NCBI RefSeq assembly: GCF_001183545.1
Contig: NZ_KQ236688.1
Location: 2,633,149 to 2,697,148 of the forward strand
DNA: 64,000 nt
Direction: 5' to 3'
Origin: Cellvibrio sp. pealriver
Lineage (GTDB): Bacteria; Pseudomonadota; Gammaproteobacteria; Pseudomonadales; Cellvibrionaceae
Shown here piece by piece: positions 27,242 through 38,903 of this stretch. Position 1 is the first letter of the stretch; each line of letters opens with the position of its first letter. A model generated the notes under the pieces. It was not told the origin of the DNA and searched no databases. It saw only the letters and a program-made list of their open reading frames with translations. A program made the translations under genes and the position numbers.

Positions 27242-27880
27242 ATGAAACTCATCAAAATCGCCGCTGCAGCGCTCATTTCCTTGAGCTCGTTTGCAGCACA
27301 AGCGGGACTGCTTTACATCGACAGCCCTTATGCTGATCAAGTCGTCGCAAACAGTAACGACTTCAAATTCGGCAAATCAATGGCAGCCTTGCCATCCGGC
27401 CAAATGTACAACATTGGCGGAAACCTAAAAGCAAATCAGGACGCAGTGCTGGATCTTGACTTCGTATTCCTGGGCAAAGAGGCTGGCTGGAACAATAAGT
27501 TCACCTCGGGCGCGCTGACTAACCTCATCACCACTGGTGGAGGCGGTTCGTTCTCGTACAGCCAATACTTCGCTGCAGGTGCGCTTATTCCGTTCACCTT
27601 CACCACTGGCGGCGCAGTACTGCCACCTAGCGTGTCAAATGGCAGCAATAACGACGGCGACCACTGGGTATCTTTCGCGATTGCGTTGGACACAACCTTC
27701 AAAGGTATTAAGTACGATGCCATCCTGTTCTTTGATGATACCGGTGGCTACAACGATGACGATAACCACGATGATTTGATTATCGGCCTCAACGTCAAAA
27801 CAGTACCCGAATCATCAGCATTTCTGCTGATGCTGATGGGCTTGGCAGGCTTGTTTGCTGCGCGTCGCATGAAATCTTAA
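27242..27880 (+). CDS. PEP-CTERM-sorted exported protein
   Basis: This 212-residue protein has a signal peptide cleaved near AQA-G (about residue 21) and a C-terminal PEP-CTERM-like tail: VPESSAF, a hydrophobic helix (LLMLMGLAGLFAA) and a basic end RRMKS. Such tails are processed by an exosortase and are linked to exopolysaccharide. The middle is a beta-rich, Gly/Asn-rich domain with two DDD/DDN clusters (FFDDTGGYNDDDNHDD) that could bind calcium. No exosortase is encoded in the window, so it relies on one elsewhere. It stands alone, with a 225-bp upstream gap and a strong terminator behind. Confidence 0.82.
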   Translation: MKLIKIAAAALISLSSFAAQAGLLYIDSPYADQVVANSNDFKFGKSMAALPSGQMYNIGGNLKANQDAVLDLDFVFLGKEAGWNNKFTSGALTNLITTGGGGSFSYSQYFAAGALIPFTFTTGGAVLPPSVSNGSNNDGDHWVSFAIALDTTFKGIKYDAILFFDDTGGYNDDDNHDDLIIGLNVKTVPESSAFLLMLMGLAGLFAARRMKS

Positions 27881-27900
27881 TCAACGTTAAGTGCTTGAAA

Positions 27901-27933
27901 AAATAAACCCGGCCTATGCCGGGTTTATTTTTT
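27901..27933. terminator. Bidirectional terminator between convergent genes
   Basis: A perfect 13-bp stem, AAATAAACCCGGC with GCCGGGTTTATTT, and a four-base loop. It lies 20 bp past the PEP-CTERM gene and 38 bp past the halogenase gene on the other strand, so it can serve both. Confidence 0.92.
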
Positions 27934-27970
27934 CTGTGCAATTACTTTTATAGAAAATAAACTCTCAGTT

Positions 27971-29491
27971 TCAATAGACGCTTTTTTCAGCCCTGCAATT
28001 CTCGCTAATAAAATGCTCGTGTGTCGGCATCATATTCAAGCGATTCTGGATGCCGGTGCGGATCTGGGTAAGGCGGACGCGCAAATCATCATCCGACACC
28101 ACATCCGCAATCGGGTGATATGACTCCGGATATAACCCCTGCCCCACCAATACACTGAACCAACTTTGCTCCTTGAATAACTCATCCAATTTCACCATCA
28201 CATCGCCACGGGTGCGGAAGGTATCCAGTTTTTCCTGCAACGTTGCCGGTATATCCATATGCTTCACATAACGCCAGAATTCGGTATCTTCCCGTTCAGA
28301 CACTTTGTAATGCGCGATTAAAAAATCTTTGATGTCAGTATATTCGTGCAACATTTCGCGGTTAAATCGATCGACAACAAAATCGCTGATATTGTCCTTG
28401 GGGAACATGGTCAGCAACTTTGCAATCACAACCTGAACCAAATGGATGCTAGTGGATTCCAAGGGTTCTAAAAATCCGCTGGCAAGACCAACCGCAACAC
28501 AATTTTTAATCCAGCATTTTTTACGCACACCGGTGACAAAACTCAACACACGTGGCGATGCGGTAGCTTTGCCATCCAAACGCGACAACAGTGTTTCAGT
28601 CGCTTCATCGACATTTAAAAATTTATCGCAAAATACATAACCATTACCGGTACGGTGCTGCAACGGAATCCGCCACTGCCAACCAAATTCCTGCGCAGTC
28701 GCGCGGGTAAAAGGCAACAAAGGCCCGGCGCTTTCACAGGGAACAGCCACAGCCTTATTGACCGGCAACCATTGGCTCCAATCTTCATAACCGGCCTTCA
28801 AGGTTTGCTCAATCAGCAAGCCTCTAAAACCGGAGCAATCAATAAAAAAATCCCCTTCAATACCCGTTCCGTTTTCCAGTATGACCGACTCTATGTATCC
28901 GGAATCGGAATGCTGTTTTACTTGGGTAATTTTGCCTTCTATGCGTTTAACTCCACGCAACTCGGAATAGCGGCGCAAATAATTTGCGTAAAGGCTCGCA
29001 TCAAACTGGAACGCGTAATTAATTTTTGGCATGTACGCGGGGCCAGTTTCTGAATTGGTGCGGATAAATTTATTGGCGCGTGCCGCTTCGGTTTCGATAC
29101 TGAACTTGGAGTAATCCAAACCGCCGCCACTGTTTTTCCAGCGCATCCAAAAATGATTAAAGCTAATGCCCTCCATGTCCACACCCAATGAACCAAACGG
29201 ATGAAAATAGGTTTTGCCTATTTTTCCCCAATTGACAAATTCGATGCCTAATTTAAAAGTCGCATTGGTTTCACGTACAAACTCATCTTCATTCAGGCCG
29301 AGAATGCCGTTAAACAAATTGATCATTGGAATAGTCGCCTCACCTACTCCGACTGTACCAATCTGCTCTGACTCGACCAGCGTTATCGTGTAATTATTGC
29401 ACCCCAACACTTTGGCAAAAACAGAAGCGACCATCCACCCCGAGGTTCCACCTCCCACAATCACAATATTTCTGATTTTATTTTTATTCAT
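27971..29491 (-). CDS. Flavin-dependent tryptophan halogenase family protein
   Basis: A 506-residue PrnA-type flavin halogenase. Residues 13-18 (GGGTSG) bind FAD, GVGEATIP lies at 48-55, and Lys80 in FKLGIEF aligns with the catalytic lysine that forms the haloamine. WQWRIP (271-276) is the diagnostic motif, and LEPLEST (341-347) contains the Glu aligned with PrnA Glu346. All expected functional residues are therefore present. The acceptor substrate and the flavin reductase are unknown; tryptophan should not be assumed. It is the third of three halogenase-family genes downstream of a TonB-dependent receptor, with 12 bp to the preceding gene, so it is very likely in one operon. Confidence 0.9.
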   Translation of the reverse strand: MNKNKIRNIVIVGGGTSGWMVASVFAKVLGCNNYTITLVESEQIGTVGVGEATIPMINLFNGILGLNEDEFVRETNATFKLGIEFVNWGKIGKTYFHPFGSLGVDMEGISFNHFWMRWKNSGGGLDYSKFSIETEAARANKFIRTNSETGPAYMPKINYAFQFDASLYANYLRRYSELRGVKRIEGKITQVKQHSDSGYIESVILENGTGIEGDFFIDCSGFRGLLIEQTLKAGYEDWSQWLPVNKAVAVPCESAGPLLPFTRATAQEFGWQWRIPLQHRTGNGYVFCDKFLNVDEATETLLSRLDGKATASPRVLSFVTGVRKKCWIKNCVAVGLASGFLEPLESTSIHLVQVVIAKLLTMFPKDNISDFVVDRFNREMLHEYTDIKDFLIAHYKVSEREDTEFWRYVKHMDIPATLQEKLDTFRTRGDVMVKLDELFKEQSWFSVLVGQGLYPESYHPIADVVSDDDLRVRLTQIRTGIQNRLNMMPTHEHFISENCRAEKSVY

Positions 29492-29503
29492 AATTTTTCA
29501 TAC

Positions 29504-30994
29504 TCACATTAAATTCATTTCAACATAAGCCTGCATACTGGGCATATGTTGTATTTCATTTTTGATATTCGAGAGTAATGTTTGGAAATATTCAATCAGC
29601 TCTTGTTCCGGCAATACATCTACCAATGGATCGTAGGTTGTGGTTTCCAGTTTTTGCCCGACAAATAATGAAGTCCAGTTTTCCTGTAGAAACGTTTCGT
29701 TTTCATTCAGGGAAACCACACCGCGAGCCGCAAATAAATCAATTTTGTGTTTTAAGGAATCCGGAATCGCCATATGACGAACATAATCCCACAGCGGTTC
29801 GTCATAGCGTTTATTTAAATGGTAATGCGCAATTTGGAAATCGCGGACATTTTCCATAAACGAAAAAAACTTCTGGTTATACACATTCGCTTCCGGCATG
29901 GCACTACTATTGTTCGGAAACAATTCATGCAGCAAAGATAAACCAATATGCAAAGGATGAAGCTGCACGGCATCTAGCGGCTCCAAACTCACCGCAGTAG
30001 CGCCTAAGGCTATACAATTGCCAACCCATGATTTTTTGCGCGCACCGGCGGAAAAAGGCACATCCGTTACATCGATAATTGGCATGCCGGTATACACGCT
30101 GGCAAGATCCGCAAGCGCAGCCGGGGTCACTTCTTTGGATGAATAGGCAAAGTTAATTGCTGTTCTATCCAACAGTGGATAGATTCCAAACCAGCCATGT
30201 TTAAACGCTGATATCTGGCTGAATGAGGGCAGCGAATTTAATACCGGTGCCGATGCAACCATGATGTGATCGGCAGGCAGCCAATCGGACCATCGCTCAA
30301 TATTATTTTTTTCTACCGCTTTCATTAAAACGGCTTCTGTTCCTGAAGCATCAATAAACAGATCGGCTGTTATTGTTTGCCCGTCTGCCAGCACAACAGA
30401 TGTTATTTTTTCACCCTCGGTATTCACAAGGGCAATCTGCGCAGGTATGCGTTTCAAACCATTGGCCATCACACCTTTTGCAATAGCCTGCACGTATTCC
30501 ACAGCGCTTAAATGGTAGCCACAGGAGGCACGCGAAAAGATTTTTGCTGCGCGCTCAGGCTCAACATATTTTTGCTGCTTGGCAGCCGCTGCGCCCAGGC
30601 AAAAATCTTCAAGGGGGACTTGCAACCCATTCGCTTTTGCTTTGAGCCAGTACTGATAAAAATCAACACTGTTAAAATCAAAACCAAAACGGTCATAGGC
30701 ATGCATATAGGGCGCAGCACCACCACACCAATTGGAGAAGCGCTGCGCAAAACAATAATGCCCTTTGGATTCCTTTAATAGTTTTCGCTCGTTCGCGCCC
30801 AATACTTTATGCAAAATTTTATAGGCTGGGATGACCGAAAAAACATCCTGCCGGGTTAATTCTGCAGGCAATTCAATCAACACAACATCAACCGCAGGTT
30901 GAACACCCGCCAGTGCCTGCTGCAAATACAACGCCGTAATCCAGGCATCTGCATCGCGCCCTACAATTGCGACTTTTTGAATAGCATTACTCAT
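29504..30994 (-). CDS. Degenerate halogenase-family protein, probable pseudo-enzyme
   Basis: A 496-residue paralogue of the flanking halogenases that aligns along its length but has lost the functional residues. The FAD-binding GGGTAG becomes VGRDADAW (11-18), the GVGEATIP loop is absent, the catalytic Lys is replaced by Cys81 in HYCFAQRFSNW, WQWRIP is replaced by WFGIYP, and LEPLEST becomes LEPLDAV. The frame is intact and the ribosome binding site is good (GAGG nine bases before the ATG at 30994), so it is a conserved open gene, not a decaying one. It lies 10 bp after one halogenase and 12 bp before another. It may act as a partner or regulatory subunit, or bind a substrate. Both ideas are inference. 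Confidence 0.85.
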   Translation of the reverse strand: MSNAIQKVAIVGRDADAWITALYLQQALAGVQPAVDVVLIELPAELTRQDVFSVIPAYKILHKVLGANERKLLKESKGHYCFAQRFSNWCGGAAPYMHAYDRFGFDFNSVDFYQYWLKAKANGLQVPLEDFCLGAAAAKQQKYVEPERAAKIFSRASCGYHLSAVEYVQAIAKGVMANGLKRIPAQIALVNTEGEKITSVVLADGQTITADLFIDASGTEAVLMKAVEKNNIERWSDWLPADHIMVASAPVLNSLPSFSQISAFKHGWFGIYPLLDRTAINFAYSSKEVTPAALADLASVYTGMPIIDVTDVPFSAGARKKSWVGNCIALGATAVSLEPLDAVQLHPLHIGLSLLHELFPNNSSAMPEANVYNQKFFSFMENVRDFQIAHYHLNKRYDEPLWDYVRHMAIPDSLKHKIDLFAARGVVSLNENETFLQENWTSLFVGQKLETTTYDPLVDVLPEQELIEYFQTLLSNIKNEIQHMPSMQAYVEMNLM

Positions 30995-31004
30995 GCGTGA
31001 TACC

Positions 31005-32507
31005 TCAGGACTTGGCAGGACAGTAGCGTGCAATAAAGTCTTTGTGCGATGGCGTATCCGCAAGTGCTGTGGTGATATTCTGATAAATACCCTGCAGCTT
31101 TTGGCTCGCCATTTCTACACTTATTTTTGATGCAAAGGGATCTATCCCCTCTTGTTTAAGATCCTGGCCAGCCAAAACCGACACCCAACTGGGTACAGAA
31201 AACAAACCATAGGTGTAAGAATCCACATAACCCCTGTGTTTAAACAACTGTATTTTTTCTTTGAGGCTGTCAGGCACTTCCATTGCGCGGCAATAGCGCC
31301 ACAACTCTGAATCGTCCCGCTGGTTGAGGTGATAATGCAATATCAGAAAATCGCGGATCCGCTCATATTCAATATCCATCAAGCGATTGTATTCATCCAA
31401 TATCGCCTGCTGCGGATGTGCACCGGGAAGTAGTTTTATAAAATTTAATATAGCGGCCTTAATTAAATAAATACTGGTTGATTCCAAAGGCTCCAGAAAC
31501 CCACTGGCCAAACCCACAGCGATACAATTTTTAGTCCAGGATTTTTGATATCGCCCCGAGGTAAATGTTAATAACCGCGGTTCAGACAACGCATCGCCAT
31601 TAATATCCTGCAGCAGGGAACTTGCCGCCTCATCATCACTGATGTAATGGCTACAAAATACATAACCATTGCCGGTGCGATGCTGTAAGGGAATGCGCCA
31701 CTGCCAACCCGCCGCTTTGGCTTTTGATTGTGTATAGGGCGGGAGCTCATCGGTCAACTTACTTGGAACAGCAAAGGCTCTATCGCACACCAACCACTTG
31801 GACCAATCCTCAAACTGAGCCTGAAGATTTTTACCCAACAACAGCGATCTGAAACCGGAGCAATCAATAAAATAATCACCACTGATTTTTTCACCTGACG
31901 CCAACACGATAGATGTTATGTTGCCACTATCAGGATGATTAGTGATCTGGGTTATCTTGCCTTCAATACGTTTGGCATTTTTTTGCTCTGCAAAGCGCCG
32001 TAAATAATTCGCATACAGCCCTGCATCAAAATGATAGGCATAGGAAAACGTAGAATTAATATTCTGCTGGTCTTGGCCAGGAAATTGAAATTTATTCTGC
32101 AACGCACTTTGGATAGCAAAAGAATAGGCATCGATTGGCTTTGTTGCATCCAGATGCTGGGCTCTCGCCCATTGCTGATGAAATTCCACGCCGTCAATGC
32201 GCGCACCATGACTACCAAAAGGGTGGACATAGGAATTGCCCAACGCCCCCCAATCGACAAATTGTATTCCGAGCTTAATCGTTGCTTGAGTCTGTTTCAT
32301 CATATCGGCTTCATCGATACCGATACGATCATTGAAAAATTTCATGTGTGGCAAGGTTGCTTCACCCACGCCCACACTACCAATCTCATCAGATTCAACG
32401 AGCGTGATATTGCAAATTTTTTCTCCGGCCAGCGATGCCAGTGCGGCTGCACACATCCAACCTGCTGTACCGCCACCTACGATAACAATTTCCAGTTTTT
32501 TTAACAT
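31005..32507 (-). CDS. Flavin-dependent tryptophan halogenase family protein
   Basis: A 500-residue halogenase with all family landmarks: FAD motif GGGTAG (11-16), GVGEATLP (46-53), Lys78 in IKLGIQF, WQWRIP (268-273), and a LEPLEST segment. It is first of three halogenase-family genes and is separated from the upstream TonB-dependent receptor by 71 bp containing a terminator-like hairpin. The layout of receptor then halogenase repeats that at 1-4498. In similar loci of Cellvibrio, Xanthomonas and Caulobacter relatives, the role of the halogenase is not known. No flavin reductase gene is seen here. Confidence 0.9.
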   Translation of the reverse strand: MLKKLEIVIVGGGTAGWMCAAALASLAGEKICNITLVESDEIGSVGVGEATLPHMKFFNDRIGIDEADMMKQTQATIKLGIQFVDWGALGNSYVHPFGSHGARIDGVEFHQQWARAQHLDATKPIDAYSFAIQSALQNKFQFPGQDQQNINSTFSYAYHFDAGLYANYLRRFAEQKNAKRIEGKITQITNHPDSGNITSIVLASGEKISGDYFIDCSGFRSLLLGKNLQAQFEDWSKWLVCDRAFAVPSKLTDELPPYTQSKAKAAGWQWRIPLQHRTGNGYVFCSHYISDDEAASSLLQDINGDALSEPRLLTFTSGRYQKSWTKNCIAVGLASGFLEPLESTSIYLIKAAILNFIKLLPGAHPQQAILDEYNRLMDIEYERIRDFLILHYHLNQRDDSELWRYCRAMEVPDSLKEKIQLFKHRGYVDSYTYGLFSVPSWVSVLAGQDLKQEGIDPFASKISVEMASQKLQGIYQNITTALADTPSHKDFIARYCPAKS

Positions 32508-32524
32508 TTTTATAATCCAGAAAT

Positions 32525-32557
32525 AAAAAACGCCACTACAGCGTAGCAGCGTTTTTT
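32525..32557 (-). terminator. Terminator or attenuator between the receptor and halogenase genes
   Basis: Outer arms AAAAAACGC and GCGTTTTTT enclose a short inner CTAC/GTAG stem. Minus-strand transcripts would end in a T-run 22 bp past the receptor stop. It probably allows partial read-through, so receptor mRNA exceeds that of the halogenases. Confidence 0.75.
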
Positions 32558-32578
32558 TTCAACAACAATATAAACAAC

Positions 32579-35500
32579 TTAGTACTTCAAACGCAGACCA
32601 AGCGTGTAACGACGATCGTTTTCATGCCACGCATTCGGCAATCTCAAACCACCTTTGTCGTAATCTTGAACTTGCTGGGTAAGTACAGTTTGCTCATTCA
32701 GGATGTTACTGATCTGGAATGACACCTCAACATTATCATTGAAAGTATATTTCACCGATCCATCCATTGTACCTGTCGCTTCTGTCCAAATAGGCACAGC
32801 AACACAGCAATCGATCGCGGTGATCATATACTCGGAACGCCAGTTATACGCAACACGGGCAGCCCAATCATTCTTCTCATACATCAACACGAAGTTGGCT
32901 GTGTGATCCGACAGACCTTCCAAACGATCTACCTTAACGCTATCAGGTGCTTGTCCGGATACCGCATCAGGGTTAGAGGTATCGTTTTTGATACCGGTAT
33001 TGGTAATACCATCGTTTTTCAGATAGGTGTAGTTTGCTTGCACACCAAATCCATCAAATGGCTCAGGCATAAAATCGAAGAAGCGTTGGAACGCAAATTC
33101 AAGACCGCTGATTTTTGCACCTTCACCATTCACCGGCCCACGCACTTCAACCGTATTGGTTATACCACCATTGGTAATTTCACGGTTGTAACGCGAGAAT
33201 TGAATGTAATCTTTAAACTCTTTTGCAAAGGCTGTAGCAGTAAATGATCCCACCGCCGCAAAATAATATTCAAAGGTCAAATCAATCTGATCAGCAATGA
33301 TCGGTTTCAAATACGGGTTTTGCGCATCTGCGGTATAAACGATCTCGGCACCGGTGATATTTCCACTCGCATCTTTAATCCACAATGGATCAGTTGCAGA
33401 TGAAATTGAAGGCGCTGTTTTACTGACAGAAATGTAATTGCGCATGTTACCGATATCCGGACGCGCCATTGCACGCGATATCGCCAAACGCATTAACATT
33501 TCATCGTTGAGCTCATACTTGATGTTCAAGCTTGGCAATGCGTTGTGATGTGTAACAGTGGTACTTGAGAGGATGTTCGCACCATTTGCGTAGGCTATAT
33601 CTGCAGCCGACAAATAGTGCCCCAAGGTATAAGGTACTGGTGGAGTTTCCGCCGGGTTCTCGGAGACAACTGGCTCATCTTTCAAATCGGCATCGGTAAA
33701 TTGCGGAAGCTTGATACCGCCCGAGCTTTCCACTTCGGTCTCGACATAACGAACACCCACGTTACCGGTAATAGGCTTGCCGAAGAGATTTAAATTATCG
33801 CCACCAAAATGCAACTGCACATAGAAGGCATTCGATACTTCAGAAATGTCCACCATATCGGCTGGCTCAAAACAGGTACCGTCAACTTCATCACTGCGAT
33901 CACCTTTGCCGGAACAAATCGGGTTCCAGCCATTAAAACCATCCGGAATTCCCAGTGCATCTTTCGACATCAAAGATGCCCAACCCTTACGGTCTTGCAG
34001 CAGTTTTGCATCCGCAAACACAAACTCCATATTGCCGGTTGATGTAGCAAGAGTGCCCACACCTGCGTCAAATGTTTTGGTTCTGAATACATCCGGATAG
34101 CCTTTGAAACCCGTTGTTGCATTAGGGCCGCTATCCAAGTTAAACCAGCTGGCACTGGCACCACTGGTCCAGGTGTTGGAAACACCGTTCCAGTTGTAGC
34201 CCGCATTTCTGATTTGTTGTTCACGATCAGCAAAACGGTAACCAAATTTCAACGAATCAACCCAGCCGGAATCAATGTCTAACTTGAATGCGGTCTTGAA
34301 GGCAAACTCGTCACCCTCACTCGCTTCATAGTGATCCATGATATTGGCGAGGTAGTAGTTGTTAGGATCAGACCACAGCGCTGAACTCAGGTTTTGGTTT
34401 GGCGGAGCTGAGAGTGTCAAAGAAGGCACGCCTCTTAAATCAACAGCGGCAGTGGCAAAGCTCTTGTTGTCGGTACTGATGTCGTAACCATCAACAGTCG
34501 AATCTACGTAGTGCACATCAAACACCGCGTGCAACGTATCGGTTGGCTCCCACTTCACATTGACACCAAAATCCTGGGTCATGTTTTTGCTGGCAGATGC
34601 GCGGGTGGTACTCAGGATACCCATACCTCTGTTAACCGGCTCAGGGCCATCGGTACAACCGTTCCAGGCAAAGCACACATTGGTTAAAGGCAAGCCGCTA
34701 GCCATAGTCGCGAACTGCTTGGACTCTTCATTACTGCCACCCCACCAACCATGCTGGGCGGTCAACACACCGGTCTGGAACATACCTCTGTCATCAAACG
34801 TGAAGGGGTCTGAACCATCAGCCGGAAGAGGGATCTTGTCACTGCCAGCCTCAACTTCCCAGAATACGCTCTGACCAAACGAGGCATTACCCATATCGGT
34901 CGCAACAACATACTCTTCCATGCTGTTTTCGTATTCGGAGCGATTGTATTGGAGGGCAACTTCGTATTTACCATCGTGGTCTTTCCACTGTGCCGCCAGC
35001 GCAACGCCTTGGCGATCGCGGTCATAGGTGATATCACGGAAATAAACACCATCAGGAATGTAGGTCAGCGATGGCGCATCGGCACCGAAGGTATCGCGGA
35101 AACGGTTGATACGGAACAACTGGACACCCTGTGAAGCCGTTTCGATTTGGGACATCGCTATGTTGCCCAAAACCCCGAACTCACCGGCAGCGGTATCCCA
35201 GCGGGTACTGTAAAGCGCTGAAACCTCTGGTGTGTATTCTTTAGACAGATCGCCGTAGTTGTAATTGAGCGTCACGGCTTTCAAGTCGCCTTCCTGATCA
35301 AAAGGAAGACGGGTACGCAGGTTAATGGTACCGGCGATACCACCTTCAATAAGCTCTGCAGTCTGGTTTTTGTAGGTATCAACACCAGACATCAGTTCGG
35401 GCGATACATCACCCCAACTCAATCCACGTGAAGCATTGGCGCTGAAAGAATCGCGCCCGTTAAATTCGGAACGAACTTGCTGTAAGCCACGAACCACCAC

Positions 35501-35854
35501 ACCGGCTGGCTCCGCCGAGAAGTGCGATGTATCAGATGGCGCAGCAAAGCGGCTGACAGATATACCCGCAACGCGTTGCAATGCCTCACCTACTGATTTA
35601 TCCGGGAAAGAACCCAGATCTTTTGCAGTAATTGAGTCAACAACAGTATCTGCATTTTGCTTGATGTCCTGGGCGGTACTCAGCGCTTGACGCATACCGG
35701 TAACGACCATCTCCTCAACTTCTTCCCTCTCTGGTACAGCGCTGTCATTTTGTGCAAAAGAGGGCGCGCTCAACGCCATTATGCACATTGCCAACATGGA
35801 TTTTTTAAACTGTATCGATTGCTGTGCGGTCTTGTGATTTTTATTAAAAACCAT
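32579..35854 (-). CDS. TonB-dependent receptor, large carbohydrate-type
   Basis: A 1091-residue outer-membrane receptor. A signal peptide ends near SFAQ (about residue 35). A TonB-box-like EEMVVTG and the plug (VGEALQRVAGISV, VVVRGL, IEGGIAGTINLRT) follow, then a very long barrel ending TLGLRLKY. It belongs to the same large class as the receptor at 1358-4498 but is clearly distinct in sequence. The ATG at 35854 has AAAGGGG seven bases upstream; a longer frame starting at 35917 has no such site. Downstream are three halogenase-family genes, separated by a hairpin. Candidate LacI-type sites lie 155-245 bp upstream. The ligand is likely a glycan or glycoside, but nothing identifies it. Confidence 0.91.
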   Translation of the reverse strand: MVFNKNHKTAQQSIQFKKSMLAMCIMALSAPSFAQNDSAVPEREEVEEMVVTGMRQALSTAQDIKQNADTVVDSITAKDLGSFPDKSVGEALQRVAGISVSRFAAPSDTSHFSAEPAGVVVRGLQQVRSEFNGRDSFSANASRGLSWGDVSPELMSGVDTYKNQTAELIEGGIAGTINLRTRLPFDQEGDLKAVTLNYNYGDLSKEYTPEVSALYSTRWDTAAGEFGVLGNIAMSQIETASQGVQLFRINRFRDTFGADAPSLTYIPDGVYFRDITYDRDRQGVALAAQWKDHDGKYEVALQYNRSEYENSMEEYVVATDMGNASFGQSVFWEVEAGSDKIPLPADGSDPFTFDDRGMFQTGVLTAQHGWWGGSNEESKQFATMASGLPLTNVCFAWNGCTDGPEPVNRGMGILSTTRASASKNMTQDFGVNVKWEPTDTLHAVFDVHYVDSTVDGYDISTDNKSFATAAVDLRGVPSLTLSAPPNQNLSSALWSDPNNYYLANIMDHYEASEGDEFAFKTAFKLDIDSGWVDSLKFGYRFADREQQIRNAGYNWNGVSNTWTSGASASWFNLDSGPNATTGFKGYPDVFRTKTFDAGVGTLATSTGNMEFVFADAKLLQDRKGWASLMSKDALGIPDGFNGWNPICSGKGDRSDEVDGTCFEPADMVDISEVSNAFYVQLHFGGDNLNLFGKPITGNVGVRYVETEVESSGGIKLPQFTDADLKDEPVVSENPAETPPVPYTLGHYLSAADIAYANGANILSSTTVTHHNALPSLNIKYELNDEMLMRLAISRAMARPDIGNMRNYISVSKTAPSISSATDPLWIKDASGNITGAEIVYTADAQNPYLKPIIADQIDLTFEYYFAAVGSFTATAFAKEFKDYIQFSRYNREITNGGITNTVEVRGPVNGEGAKISGLEFAFQRFFDFMPEPFDGFGVQANYTYLKNDGITNTGIKNDTSNPDAVSGQAPDSVKVDRLEGLSDHTANFVLMYEKNDWAARVAYNWRSEYMITAIDCCVAVPIWTEATGTMDGSVKYTFNDNVEVSFQISNILNEQTVLTQQVQDYDKGGLRLPNAWHENDRRYTLGLRLKY

Positions 35855-36145
35855 AGCCAACCCCTTTGTTAAATTTATGATTAGGTAACTTTTTATTTGC
35901 CTGTTGCGGGCAACCAAACTTAAAACTCGTAAATCAGGGAGTTAAATACCACCCTATCCCGATACTTTTATGCACTCATACCTAGGATCACCTAATATTA
36001 TGCGAATGTAACCGGTTAAGTCAATTTGACAATAAGATAAATAACATCCAATTTGCTTGTGTTTTGATAAAAAACAGCAATATTTGACAGCGCTATCAAT
36101 CAAAAGCGAATTGCGACTTCAAAGATGAGCGAAGGTTTTGTAAAT
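35855..36145. promoter_or_regulatory. Control region of the second receptor-halogenase operon
   Basis: AT-rich, with no gene seen. It holds two operator-like palindromes. TAACCGGTTA lies at 36009-36018, inside a TGTAACCGGTTAAG context. TTGACAGCGCTATCAA at 36084-36099 is one mismatch from perfect, with the AGCGCT core common in LacI-family sites. Neither resembles the sites near 4844-4951, so this operon is probably controlled separately. No regulator gene is adjacent. Confidence 0.5.
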
Positions 36146-36174
36146 AAAAAAGCCCGCTGTCAGAAGCGGGCTTT
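36146..36174 (-). terminator. purA terminator
   Basis: AAAGCCCGCT (36149-36158) pairs with AGCGGGCTTT (36165-36174) across a six-base loop, followed on the minus strand by a T-run. It lies 24 bp past the purA stop. Confidence 0.9.
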
Positions 36175-36198
36175 AGAGGAGTAGAAATGAACGACTAT

Positions 36199-38714
<2,516 letters not shown>

Positions 38715-38770
38715 AAGCGACTCTAGGTTCAAGATGCAGGGTTAAATGCAGGTTATCCAGCAAGCGCGCA

Positions 38771-38797
38771 TAAAAAAACCGAGCTCCTGGCTCGGTT
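38771..38797 (-). terminator. Terminator after hflC
   Basis: AACCGAG (38777-38783) pairs with CTCGGTT (38791-38797) across a seven-base loop, with seven T's following on the minus strand. It separates the hfl operon from hisZ-purA. Confidence 0.9.
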
Positions 38798-38903
38798 GCG
38801 GCATTTTAACACTGTTTACTAAAAGATTTGTAGGCCAAATGCAAACAGATGCCCTACAAAGAACATCGCCCGCAATGCGGGCGATGGGATCAAGCCTTGA
38901 TAT

